Source: GCA-2861595 sp035536185
GTDB lineage: Bacteria > Actinomycetota > Acidimicrobiia > Acidimicrobiales > GCA-2861595
Length of the DNA: 64,000 nt
Assembly: GCA_035536185.1 (NCBI GenBank)
Contig: DATLOM010000064.1
Span: forward strand, 1 to 64,000
Direction of reading: 5' to 3'
Of the stretch, positions 32,640 through 40,663 are shown piece by piece (the first letter of the stretch is position 1; each line of letters opens with the position of its first letter). The notes below the pieces were generated by a model, which was not told the DNA's origin, did no database searches, and worked only from the letters and a program-made list of their open reading frames with translations. Made by a program: the position numbers and the translations under genes.

Positions 32640-33281
32640 CTAGCCGAAGTGTTGGTTCCCTATCGCCGCCACACCCACCGCTAAGACAGCGAGCGAGAAC
32701 GCGCACGTGACAATCGCCTCTGCCTCTGAACGTGCTCCGACCGCTGAGAGTACGGCGGCAGAGACCAGCAGACTGCAGGAGACGCCAAGTATCCGGGCCC
32801 ACGGGACCCCGAGGGCACTAGCGGCAACAGCCCAAGCGGCTAGCGCTAACGGCGTTAATGGCCAAGCAGCGGTAGCGACCACGGACAGACTCATTGCGAC
32901 CAACAGCGCCGCCGTACGCCACGAGACGAGTGAGGCGACCGCGCCAGCTGCTGCTCTTACCGCGGCTGCAGCTGCCGTCGCCGATCGCCCGGGTCTCTGG
33001 CGAGGTACTCGTGGCTTTTTCGGGAGCTTTGGGGGCCTCTCCGTCTTTGGGCGCGGCTCGGCTGCGGGAGCTGGAGCTTCAATAGCTGTCCTCGGACGTC
33101 GTCGCACGTCCACCGTTGACATGAAAACTGCAATGGCAACCGGCCATACGAGCACGGAAAGCCATACCAGCGAACGGTGGTCCTGAGCGAGAAGTGCTGA
33201 AGCTGTACCGACTGCGCCGAGGGCGAAGGCCAGCCACGTGCGGAAGCTGCTGCTCCCAGGTGGTTGCTCAGCGGTGGGCAC
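32640..33281 (-). CDS. Small polytopic membrane protein of the glycan cluster
   Basis: The protein has 213 residues and I do not recognise a family. Two N-terminal helices (WLAFALGAVGTASALLA, LVWLSVLVWPVAIAVFM) are followed by a basic, Pro-rich cytoplasmic linker (RPPKLPKKPRVPRQRPG). Several Ala/Val-rich helices end the protein. The GTG at 33281 is chosen because the gene overlaps the upstream glycosyltransferase by 14 bp and the residues before it are shadow sequence. Overlap with the GT4 gene implies co-expression. The function is unknown. Confidence 0.7.
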   Translation of the reverse strand: MPTAEQPPGSSSFRTWLAFALGAVGTASALLAQDHRSLVWLSVLVWPVAIAVFMSTVDVRRRPRTAIEAPAPAAEPRPKTERPPKLPKKPRVPRQRPGRSATAAAAAVRAAAGAVASLVSWRTAALLVAMSLSVVATAAWPLTPLALAAWAVAASALGVPWARILGVSCSLLVSAAVLSAVGARSEAEAIVTCAFSLAVLAVGVAAIGNQHFG

Positions 33282-34347
33282 AGCGTTGTTCCTCGAGGTA
33301 CACGAGCAACCGCGCCGCCACGTCTGCCCAGGGTAGGACTCCTCCAGGATGAACCGGGGGCAGTTCTCCCGCAGCCCACCCCGGCACCTTCGCCCGGACA
33401 GCGGCGGCCAAATCACCGACGCTTGGTGGCACGATCACGCCGCCAGATGCAAGCAGCGAATCACGGAGGCCCGGGATGTCGTAACCGATGCTTGGCGTAC
33501 CCAAGGCGGCAGCCTCGGTCACCACCAGTCCCCAACCCTCCCGTACCGAGGTAACCAGCAAGGCGTGGGCGCGGGCAAGGCGGTCAAGCTTCTGTTCTGT
33601 CGGGACCCGACCCAGGAACTGGACTTCATCCTCACTGAAATCGTGACGGAGCCTCTTCTCCAACGGGCCACCTCCCATCACCCACATCCGGGCGTTCGGC
33701 ATTGCGTCCCGAGCGGCACGGAATGCCGCGAGAGCGTGATCGGGGCGCTTGTTGGAGGCCAGCCGACCGAGGAACATGACGGTGGGCTGAGGTTCACGGG
33801 GAGGCGAAGCCGTGAGCGTCGGAAGTTCGAGCCCGACAGGTATCACGACCACCGACCGGAGCCCGTACTCCGCAAGAGACTCCCGGCTGGAGGCGGAGAT
33901 GGTGACGGTGGGGACCCTGCCGTAGCTACGCAGCCACGAAGGTTCCAGAACATGACGGCCCAGTAGCGCCAACGGCTTCGTCAACTCGTGATCCCATACT
34001 TCGCGAGCAACCTGAAAGATCAAAGCAACCACTACAGGCCCCTCGACCCAGCGAGGAGTCAAGAACGGTCTGGTATTCACTACATCCAACACCACGTCGT
34101 ACCGCTGCCGTGGCCGTGATCGGTAAAAGCGCCGCGCCTCGCGGTAGACAGTCAATCGGCTCCCAGCCCGCACCACCCTCACACCCGCCACGATCTCCTC
34201 GCTGGGCTGACCGGCAACGGCTGCGGAGAAGATCGTGACATCGTGGTTGTTCGCTGCCCATTGACGAGTCACGGCATCCACGTAAACCTCCGCTCCGCCA
34301 GCGGCCGGGTGCGTGAGGTCTTTCCAGTTACAGACGAGTATGCGCAT
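33268..34347 (-). CDS. GT4-family glycosyltransferase
   Basis: This 359-residue GT-B enzyme has an N-terminal acceptor domain, MRILVCNWKDLTHPAAGGAEVYVD, with the GG loop after strand 1. The C-terminal donor domain has TVMFLGRLASNKRPDHALAAF, MWVMGGGP and the E-x7-E region VREGWGLVVTEAAALGTPSIGYDIPGLRDS. Such enzymes retain anomeric configuration and use UDP-, GDP- or dTDP-sugars. The start at 34347 overlaps the end of the upstream CgeB-like gene by 20 bp. It is a member of the minus-strand operon 32640-36315. Confidence 0.94.
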   Translation of the reverse strand: MRILVCNWKDLTHPAAGGAEVYVDAVTRQWAANNHDVTIFSAAVAGQPSEEIVAGVRVVRAGSRLTVYREARRFYRSRPRQRYDVVLDVVNTRPFLTPRWVEGPVVVALIFQVAREVWDHELTKPLALLGRHVLEPSWLRSYGRVPTVTISASSRESLAEYGLRSVVVIPVGLELPTLTASPPREPQPTVMFLGRLASNKRPDHALAAFRAARDAMPNARMWVMGGGPLEKRLRHDFSEDEVQFLGRVPTEQKLDRLARAHALLVTSVREGWGLVVTEAAALGTPSIGYDIPGLRDSLLASGGVIVPPSVGDLAAAVRAKVPGWAAGELPPVHPGGVLPWADVAARLLVYLEEQRCAHR

Positions 34348-35524
34348 TCGGGCCGCCTTCGGGTGTCGACGGGGCTCCATGCCCGCGGGCAGTCCCGATC
34401 CGGCGCTTGAGGCTGGTAGATATCCCCGTGAGCTTCTTCGTCCACGCCCAGGTGAGGGGATCAATGCGCTGGACCAGACTGGGGGCGCACTGCGCGGTCA
34501 GGTTCATTCCTGCTCGTAGCGTCGCCCAGCGGATGCCCAACTCGAACATTCGGATGCGCGTAAGACAGGAAAGCGTGGGCACTGCAGCGGCGAGAATGGG
34601 CTTCCCGTACCGAGCCTGGGCGTAGGCAAGTGCCCGCATCCGCTGTGCTGGTGGCACCGGCGAGGGGGAGAGGTTGGCGAGCCGCTCCAGTACGGCACGT
34701 GCACGGTGCTCGTAGGTATGGCCATCACGGACGGCGGAATAGGCCGCATCCGCCCGTTGCTGGCGGTCAGGTGAAGCCAGCGCTGCGGCGACCCCGTCTG
34801 CCCATGCGGTCGGATCGTCATGAGGTACCAGGACATACGACCCGTCTGGCAGGACATCTTCGAGGCCTTCAACCGGAGTTGTTAAGACGATCGAGCGGGC
34901 GGCTGCCGCTTCGAAGACCCTCATGTTGAGGTCATCGCGAATCGGCATGGTCACGACAGTTCGAGCGCTCCGGTACAGGTCCATCATCTCCGCTGGCGCT
35001 AGGAACTCCTTCCTCGGCGCGATCGAGAACCGTGCCCCGAGGGCCCGGAGGACCGCTTCCCGATGGCTGCCCTGCTCCACCCTCCCCACGAAGGCGACGT
35101 CGTAGAGCCGGTCCTCGAGCTCCTCGCCCGGAGCCAGCAGGTTGGATGGCGCGGCCAACGGAAGCCATGACACCGACGCTCCCGTTGACGCGAATGCCTC
35201 CACCGCTGGCTTCTGCGCGACGAATATATGGTCGAAAGTCTGGCCGAGCCGGAGACGCCACGCCAGGCTCAGGTGGGTGTCTATCATCCAGGCAGCACAT
35301 AGGCGGGACAGGACCAGCTGACCGCACGGAAGCCATCTCTGAGGGCCGAACGACTCGACCCACAGCATGGGCACGTCTTCGCCGATCTTCATGCTGGCGT
35401 GCCCGGTTCCAATAGGCGTGACGTCCGTCCCCTCTTGTAGAGCCGAGTGGAGATGAGTCGCCGTCGTCTCCTGGGACCACCCGTACCCGAGCAGGATCTT
35501 CGGTATGGTGGGTTCTTGAAACAT
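34328..35524 (-). CDS. CgeB-like glycosyltransferase
   Basis: This 398-residue GT-B protein has an N-terminal half with KILLGYGWSQETTATHL and FDHIFVAQKPAVEAF. The C-terminal Glyco_trans_1_2 part has YDVAFVGRVEQGSHREAVL, MMDLYRSARTVVTMPIRDDLNMRVFEAAAARSIVLT and EGLEDVLPDGS, the conserved acidic donor-site region of CgeB/spore-coat-type transferases. The last ~60 residues are basic. The start ATG overlaps the upstream methyltransferase stop (TGATG), and the downstream GT4 gene overlaps its end. The proteins are therefore made in stoichiometric order. Confidence 0.88.
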   Translation of the reverse strand: MFQEPTIPKILLGYGWSQETTATHLHSALQEGTDVTPIGTGHASMKIGEDVPMLWVESFGPQRWLPCGQLVLSRLCAAWMIDTHLSLAWRLRLGQTFDHIFVAQKPAVEAFASTGASVSWLPLAAPSNLLAPGEELEDRLYDVAFVGRVEQGSHREAVLRALGARFSIAPRKEFLAPAEMMDLYRSARTVVTMPIRDDLNMRVFEAAAARSIVLTTPVEGLEDVLPDGSYVLVPHDDPTAWADGVAAALASPDRQQRADAAYSAVRDGHTYEHRARAVLERLANLSPSPVPPAQRMRALAYAQARYGKPILAAAVPTLSCLTRIRMFELGIRWATLRAGMNLTAQCAPSLVQRIDPLTWAWTKKLTGISTSLKRRIGTARGHGAPSTPEGGPNAHTRL

Positions 35525-36315
35525 CACTGCTGGTCGTGTCGTCCGCCGACGAGCGGATGGAACAATCGCCCCACTTGCCCTGTCGCCGCGCGTAAAAACT
35601 CGTAAGCTGGACCGTACCTCAGCGAATACCACCTGTGCAGAACACCTTTCGGAGGTGGTACGGGGATGCTCGCTGTCCGCCGGAAGGCGAAGACGTCTAT
35701 TCCATTCCACCACCGAGGGTCGGTGTTGCGAGGGCTGGGGAACGAGAACAGCAACTCCAGATCCGGCCGAGAACGCACGGTGATGGCGTTGGCGGCCCGC
35801 ACGGGCGGGTGCGACGAGTCATCGATGATGACAAGGGCCTCCGGGGCCAGATGCGGAGCGGCGGCCGCGAAGGCCCTGATCTGCTCTCGATAGGTGTGAC
35901 CGCCGTCGTAGAAGAAAACACCGATGAGCGGGAAACTCTCCTGAGCCAGAACGGTCCAGGCGTCACCGTTTATCAGCCGGACGTGGTCGCATTTGAATTT
36001 GGCTAGATTCTCCCGGCACTCGGCCTCCGGGCCACCGAACTGGGAGAAGTTGTCGATCGCCACGAAGGACCGATGTTCGTTCCCGAGCGCAGCGCCTATG
36101 ACGGACGTGCCCCGGTACGTTCCGATTTCGACGTACGCTTCGTCCTCGGCCAAGAAGCTGCAGGCGAAATTCAAGAGAGCCAACTTGTTCTCGGTTGCCA
36201 TCCCACGCGTGTCGGTCACAACGGAGCCAAACCGGCGGTCTCGGGGGTGAGGTGCCGTCACAGGGTCTTCGTCCCACAGTCCGGAGAGCTCTTGGCGAAA
36301 ACGGCCGATGTCCAT
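35524..36315 (-). CDS. Class I SAM methyltransferase (Methyltransf_24/TylF-like)
   Basis: This 263-residue protein has AYVEIGTYRGTSVIGAAL as the SAM-binding loop, SFVAIDNFSQFGG for the acidic ribose contact, and FPLIGVFFYDGGHTYREQIRAF. ALVIIDDSSHPPV carries the Asp-Asp metal/acceptor motif seen in sugar and macrocin O-methyltransferases. It opens the minus-strand operon. GAGAGGAGGGG sits directly before the ATG at 36315. Only 44 bp separate it from the divergent methyltransferase gene at 36360. Confidence 0.9.
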   Translation of the reverse strand: MDIGRFRQELSGLWDEDPVTAPHPRDRRFGSVVTDTRGMATENKLALLNFACSFLAEDEAYVEIGTYRGTSVIGAALGNEHRSFVAIDNFSQFGGPEAECRENLAKFKCDHVRLINGDAWTVLAQESFPLIGVFFYDGGHTYREQIRAFAAAAPHLAPEALVIIDDSSHPPVRAANAITVRSRPDLELLFSFPSPRNTDPRWWNGIDVFAFRRTASIPVPPPKGVLHRWYSLRYGPAYEFLRAATGQVGRLFHPLVGGRHDQQ

Positions 36316-36359
36316 GCCCCTCCTCTCGTTCGCTCCTGCTGCGCCGGGCCCGGGCAGGT

Positions 36360-37004
36360 ATGAGAATGAAATACAAGGGTAATCCATCGGCTGGCGGTGC
36401 CCACTCGGTCGTGGCGGACCTTGTTCCTTCAGGATCCCGGGTCCTCGATGTGGGGTGCGCCAGTGGTTACCTCGGGGAGGCCCTCCGCGCCAAGGGTTGC
36501 CGGGTATGGGGTGTCGACGGCGACGCAAGATCACTAGCGGCCGTGCCGGCGAACGTGTATGAGGACGTGACACGTCTCGACCTTGACCACGATCAGCCTC
36601 CTTGGCCCCATCTGTCGTTCGACGTCGTCGTGGCCGCTGATGTGCTCGAGCATCTGGTCAGTCCCGTGCCTGCCCTGGAAGCATTGATCAGGCGCCTCGA
36701 TCATGGCGGTAAGGTCATCGTCTCAGTTCCGAACGTCGCCAACGTAGTGGTTCGTGGACGGCTCCTACTGGGTCAGTTCGAGTATCAGGACGTTGGAATA
36801 CTCGACCGCACCCACCTGCACCTCTACACGTTCGCGACGGCTCAGCGCCTCCTCGAAGACTGCGGCTTGCAGGTCGAGGGCCTGTTCTCCGGATCCGATC
36901 GCTTCGGTGGCCTGCTCAATGGCTCACCGGTTATCGGCCGGCTGCTGCGTGGACTGTTGGCGTACAACGTCGTCGCTGTCGGCCGCCTCCCTCCAACCGG
37001 TTAG
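36360..37004 (+). CDS. Class I SAM methyltransferase (UbiG/Methyltransf_23-like)
   Basis: This 214-residue protein has VLDVGCASGYLGEALRAKG (motif I), VWGVDGDARSL and DVVVAADVLEHLVSPVPALEAL (motif with the DVLEH signature). GGKVIVSVPNVANVVVRGRLLLGQFEY then DRTHLHLYTFATAQRLLEDCGL follow, as in the methyltransferases commonly found beside GT2 genes. ATG 36360 and ATG 36366 are both possible starts. The 3' end overlaps the convergent membrane-protein gene by 81 bp. Confidence 0.92.
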   Translation: MRMKYKGNPSAGGAHSVVADLVPSGSRVLDVGCASGYLGEALRAKGCRVWGVDGDARSLAAVPANVYEDVTRLDLDHDQPPWPHLSFDVVVAADVLEHLVSPVPALEALIRRLDHGGKVIVSVPNVANVVVRGRLLLGQFEYQDVGILDRTHLHLYTFATAQRLLEDCGLQVEGLFSGSDRFGGLLNGSPVIGRLLRGLLAYNVVAVGRLPPTG

Positions 37005-39245
37005 CACTCTGCTCAGCCCGGTTTTAAGTCGTCTACTCGTGCCCCGTGCTCGCGGTCCACGTGCGGCGAGCCATAGCCCGATTGCCCCCAGCATAAGGGC
37101 CGAGAGGCAGCTCAGCACGAAGCTGCTTGTCACGACCCCCTGTGAGCGAAACACAAGCACACCACGCAGAGCCTCGGCACCGGATGGGGTCTCCAGCACC
37201 CACTGATTGAGCCCCTCGGGAGACTTCCTGTGCGTTGCAGCTAGCGGCCGGCGGCGTCCGTCACGGACGCTGTCAAATGAAGCGGCCCATTCATGATCGA
37301 AAGCCTGGCTCAGGCTGACGACAGTCCTCCCGGCTTCGGGTTCTAGTAGCTCCACTTCGTAGCTCCCGGTCGGGCTCCGACGCACGTTCATGGGGCGGTA
37401 CGATGGCTCCCCGTCCTGCTTCGAATCGTCTCGGGTGGTGGCGACTCTTGGTTTGACTGTCGTGGCACCCGCAAGGTGACGTGCACCGGCGACGCCGAAT
37501 ACCGTTCGCCGCGGCCAGGACGATAGCGGTTGCAGGCCGGCACGGGATGCCAATTTGGATCGGGCGACGACAAATTGGGTCCGTCGCTGCTCTTGATCCG
37601 ACCCCGGCCAGAGGCCGAATTCGCCACTGCCGTCAACGACTACGTACCGAACCGACAGCGCCTGCAGGTGGTCGACAAGTTCATCCTTTCGAAGAACTTC
37701 GAGAGCATCGGTCAGGGCCGGAGATTCCGATGACGACACGGCGGCGGCTAGATCTGCCAGCTCCAGGGAGGGGTGAAGAGCCGTCTTGTACGAGTAGCGA
37801 GACTCCGACGGTACATGAAGAACACGTCCAAACTGCTCGTCCGCCATGAGCATCCTCTCCAGCGCCAGATGCTCCGGCGGCACCTTCGATGGACGGAAGG
37901 TTCCTCCCAGACGTTGGTTGAGGGCTGCCAGGGAAGGGGTCCCGACGGCGAGGGCGACAGCCACAAGGATGGCCATGGGGGCCGTCTCTCGGAAGGTGAT
38001 CCTCCGACTCCACGCCGGCCGGGTTAACGCACTTGCGGCCACGGCGGTGGCGGCGCCGGCCAGCACTGCGTAGGCGACTGCAACGAAGAGGTTGAACTTG
38101 GACATGTCGCGAAACATCCTCATGCCCGGTACGTGAGAGAACATCCACGTATAGATCTGGCCGACAGGGGCGTTTTCGCCTTTGACAAGAAATACGCCCA
38201 CGAGAGCGAGCCCGGCGAAGAAGGCGAGCCTGGAATCCTTTCTGTGGCTGCCCAGAAAGTACGAGCAGCAGACGACTGGCAGGAGGAAGAGGAAGATGAC
38301 GGGCGGCTGAACCACAAAGATGGCGGAATCCCTTCCGGTCCAAAAAGGGTGGTTGAGGGTGACGGCATGGGTGAGCGTTGCAAAGCTGATGAAGGGTTGG
38401 TTCGGGAGCAGGTCGTCCAATGACGAAGAGTCTCCCGTCGCCAGCAGCGGCAGGATCCAGTAAGCGTGAAGGGCTCCGAAAGTACACAGCAGCCCGACAA
38501 CTGGTACGACGAGCCTCCCGCGGAGGTGCCGTTGACGCACAATTTCGAAAAGGAAGTAGCCGAGGCAGACCACTGAGGTCAGGAACGCGATCCTGGGCTC
38601 GAAGAAGCCCGACATCGCCAGCCAGACACCGGCGCTGATGCTGGCGCGCCATCGGGCCCGTTGATCCTCGGTTGGATCATGGGATGCCTCGCAGGAGTCG
38701 ATGAACTTCGCCAGCACCAACGGGGCGAAGGCGTAGGCCATGGCAATGGTCAACTGATTGTTGCCAGCGACGAGGATGTAGGTGTTCAGCCCGTACAACG
38801 CGGCGGCGACACTCTTGCCTGCTGGTGATTGGGTGAAGCGGCTCATCATCACGTACATGGCGAGAAAGGGCAGGAAGGCGAAAGGGATGAAGAAAACGAT
38901 CCTTTCGCCGGTTGAGAAGTCAGCCCCCAATCGTGCCAGCGCACCCAGGACGATCTGGTAAGGCGCTCCGTACAGGCTGGTGTTGATCTGACCCAGGCCG
39001 CGAGTTGCATCCCAAGCATGTGGAACTCCGAAGAACTCGCGCAGGGAGTCCATTGGGACGTAGCGCCAGTCTCCGAACTCGATGAGGCCGGGTCGGAACC
39101 ACCCTCTGTGCATGACGAACCCACAGAAGAACAGGACTGACAAGAGCCACACACGGTCCGCTCCGCGGCCAATGCTCCCCTTCGAGTTGGGCTGCGGATC
39201 CAGACCCTGCACGTCGTCGGCGACATTAGTGGCACCTGGACTCAA
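36924..39245 (-). CDS. Large multi-membrane glycan-assembly protein, GT-C/YfhO-like
   Basis: The protein has up to 773 residues. After the first helix comes GLIEFGDWRYVPMDSLREFF, an acidic loop typical of GT-C transferases. About 11 helices follow, including AALYGLNTYILVAGNNQLTIAMAYAFAPLVLAKF. The FSHVPGMRMFRDMSKFNLFVAVAY motif is shared with the protein at 25621. A ~200-residue extracytoplasmic domain (LEVLRKDELVDHLQALSVRYVVVDG) precedes a last helix and a basic tail. The start is unsure: TTG 39245 has AAAGGGG but with very short spacing. It is probably a surface-polysaccharide transferase, and the exact reaction is unknown. Confidence 0.8.
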   Translation of the reverse strand: MSPGATNVADDVQGLDPQPNSKGSIGRGADRVWLLSVLFFCGFVMHRGWFRPGLIEFGDWRYVPMDSLREFFGVPHAWDATRGLGQINTSLYGAPYQIVLGALARLGADFSTGERIVFFIPFAFLPFLAMYVMMSRFTQSPAGKSVAAALYGLNTYILVAGNNQLTIAMAYAFAPLVLAKFIDSCEASHDPTEDQRARWRASISAGVWLAMSGFFEPRIAFLTSVVCLGYFLFEIVRQRHLRGRLVVPVVGLLCTFGALHAYWILPLLATGDSSSLDDLLPNQPFISFATLTHAVTLNHPFWTGRDSAIFVVQPPVIFLFLLPVVCCSYFLGSHRKDSRLAFFAGLALVGVFLVKGENAPVGQIYTWMFSHVPGMRMFRDMSKFNLFVAVAYAVLAGAATAVAASALTRPAWSRRITFRETAPMAILVAVALAVGTPSLAALNQRLGGTFRPSKVPPEHLALERMLMADEQFGRVLHVPSESRYSYKTALHPSLELADLAAAVSSSESPALTDALEVLRKDELVDHLQALSVRYVVVDGSGEFGLWPGSDQEQRRTQFVVARSKLASRAGLQPLSSWPRRTVFGVAGARHLAGATTVKPRVATTRDDSKQDGEPSYRPMNVRRSPTGSYEVELLEPEAGRTVVSLSQAFDHEWAASFDSVRDGRRRPLAATHRKSPEGLNQWVLETPSGAEALRGVLVFRSQGVVTSSFVLSCLSALMLGAIGLWLAARGPRARGTSRRLKTGLSRVLTGWREAADSDDVVRQQSTQQPADNR

Positions 39246-39436
39246 GCCCCTTTAGCCTGGATCCACCGGTCAGCCTCAGGTGAGGCGACCGAAGGACGGT
39301 CCCGGCCGAGTCACGGCCTGTAGTTCGGACGGCCCGGTAGGGAACGTGGACCCGTCGGTCTACGCTTCGTGGATCGTCAGGTTGTCAGCGCGGTGTTGTT
39401 CGTCTACCGGCTCCGCCAGAGGTGCCGGCACTACGG

Positions 39437-39771
39437 TCAGCCCCAGAGGGCGCAGATGGGAACGGCGAGGATCCGTTCGCCTAGCTCGAACACACGCGGT
39501 CCTGTGTGGAGCACGACGCCGGCCAGGAAGCGGTCGCCGAGGGTGTCACACAACCAGGTGAGGTGACGGCCGTCCTCGGTACCCGGAGTGGCGGAGGCTT
39601 TGATCTTGGCGCCGACAACCTGGGTCGTTGTCATCTCAGCGATCAGATCGATCTCCCGCCGCCCATCCTCTCCCGCAGGTGATAGAGCCGTGGCCTGGAG
39701 GGACTGAGATCGAGCTCGGGTCGGATCTGGGCGGCCACGAAGGTGTCGATGACCCTGGTGAGTTCGATCTG
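39437..39771 (-). pseudogene. Remnant of a DUF4143 (AAA-ATPase-associated) gene
   Basis: Only the C-terminal end of a DUF4143 protein remains: VIDTFVAAQIRPELDLSPSRPRLYHLRE in one frame, then REIDLIAEMTTTQVVGAKIKAS through VLHTGPRVFELGERILAVPICALWG in another. At about 39668-39673 the sequence reads GAGAGGAT on the coding strand. Removing one AG gives CGG GAG GAT GGG and joins the frames as LREDGRREIDLIAE. The ATPase half and the start of DUF4143 are absent. The gene is therefore a decayed fragment with both a deletion and a 2-bp insertion. Confidence 0.8.
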
Positions 39772-39839
39772 GACCAATCGGCTACATCGTTTTGGGCGGC
39801 GTAGCCACCTGCTCCGCCGGTGGGCGTTACGTGGCCGAT

Positions 39840-40358
39840 TCAGAAGCGAGCCGCGGCAAACGCAAGCCCCGATGACGTCATCACGGCACCGACGCAAGCG
39901 AACACCAGCGTTCGAGTGGTTGCCGCGAGTTCTCTGTAGAGGTTCTCCGCGGCCTGGTGACCTGAGATCTCGATCCGGGCGCCGAGGTCATTCCTCACCG
40001 CCTCGATCTTCACGTCGAGGGCGAGGAGGTCGCTCTTCATCGTCGCAGCATGGGCATGGAGGTCGCTCTTCGTCGCCGCAGCGAGGACATCGAGGTCGCT
40101 CTTCATTGTCGCAGCATGGGCATCGAGGTCGCTCTTCATCGCCGCAGCATGGGCATCGAGGTCGTTTTTCGTGACGGCCGCCAGAGCCTCGAGGTCTCGC
40201 TTGGTGATCGCTGACTGATGATCGAGGTCCGCCTTCGTAGCCACGTCTGCCCAGCCTCGGGGAGGCAGATGTTCCATCAAGGTCGCTGCCTCGTCAGGAC
40301 CGAGGAACTCCTCGAGCTTCTGGTGCAGGTGGTGCCTCGACTGTTCACTGATGGTCAT
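39840..40358 (-). CDS. Coiled-coil membrane protein with 11-residue repeats (paralogue of 20700)
   Basis: The protein has 172 residues. The N-terminal helix HLHQKLEEFLGPDEAATLMEHLPPRGW and the ATKADLD start match the protein at 20700. The coiled coil is expanded into at least six 11-residue units of the type AHAATMKSDLD, a hendecad pattern that gives an almost straight coiled coil. A C-terminal helix (TLVFACVGAVMTSSGLAFAAARF) anchors it. GGAGAGAC precedes the ATG at 40358. The function is unknown. Near-identical DNA repeats suggest recent growth of the rod. Confidence 0.85.
   Translation of the reverse strand: MTISEQSRHHLHQKLEEFLGPDEAATLMEHLPPRGWADVATKADLDHQSAITKRDLEALAAVTKNDLDAHAAAMKSDLDAHAATMKSDLDVLAAATKSDLHAHAATMKSDLLALDVKIEAVRNDLGARIEISGHQAAENLYRELAATTRTLVFACVGAVMTSSGLAFAAARF
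40026..40223 (-). repeat. Six tandem 33-bp units coding the hendecad rod
   Basis: Units start at 40026, 40059, 40092, 40125, 40158 and 40191, each beginning GAGGTC on the plus strand. Units 1-4 are nearly identical and units 5-6 are diverged. Each encodes one 11-residue turn of the coiled coil. Confidence 0.85.
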
Positions 40359-40663
40359 TGTCTCTCCAAATCAACCGGTTGAAAAGGGGAGAAAGCGATG
40401 ACGCCCGCTTCCGAGCTGCACCGACAGTAGCAATCCGGTGTGACCGAGCAAGCCATGTCAGCCAGGGGCCGAAAGCGCGGGTGGCTGCCGGCACGAGACG
40501 GTGGCAGCGAAACTGCCTGGTCTTCAGCGGGAGCGTCCGTGCGATCGCAGGGAAAGGTGAGCGGAAGCCCGCTCCACGAGGCAGTCCATGGTCTGTTAGG
40601 TTTGCGGGCGGTGGCGACGGCACGGTGCCGCTGCTGGAGTGATTGACAGCGGGGTCTGTACAG
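40359..40663. other. 305-bp divergent intergenic region
   Basis: This is the control region between the hendecad protein gene (minus) and the repeat-protein gene (plus). Several short inverted matches suggest a structured leader, but I cannot match it to a riboswitch class. A TTGACA at 40645-40650 lies too close to the ATG at 40664 to be its -35 box. Confidence 0.45.

Noticed and set aside
40026..40223. 33-bp repeats considered as a CRISPR-like array
   Set aside because: The units are directly abutting without spacers and are in frame within a coiled-coil protein gene.
40359..40663. Possible riboswitch before the Thr-rich repeat protein
   Set aside because: Several short inverted matches exist, but no conserved core of a known riboswitch class could be identified.
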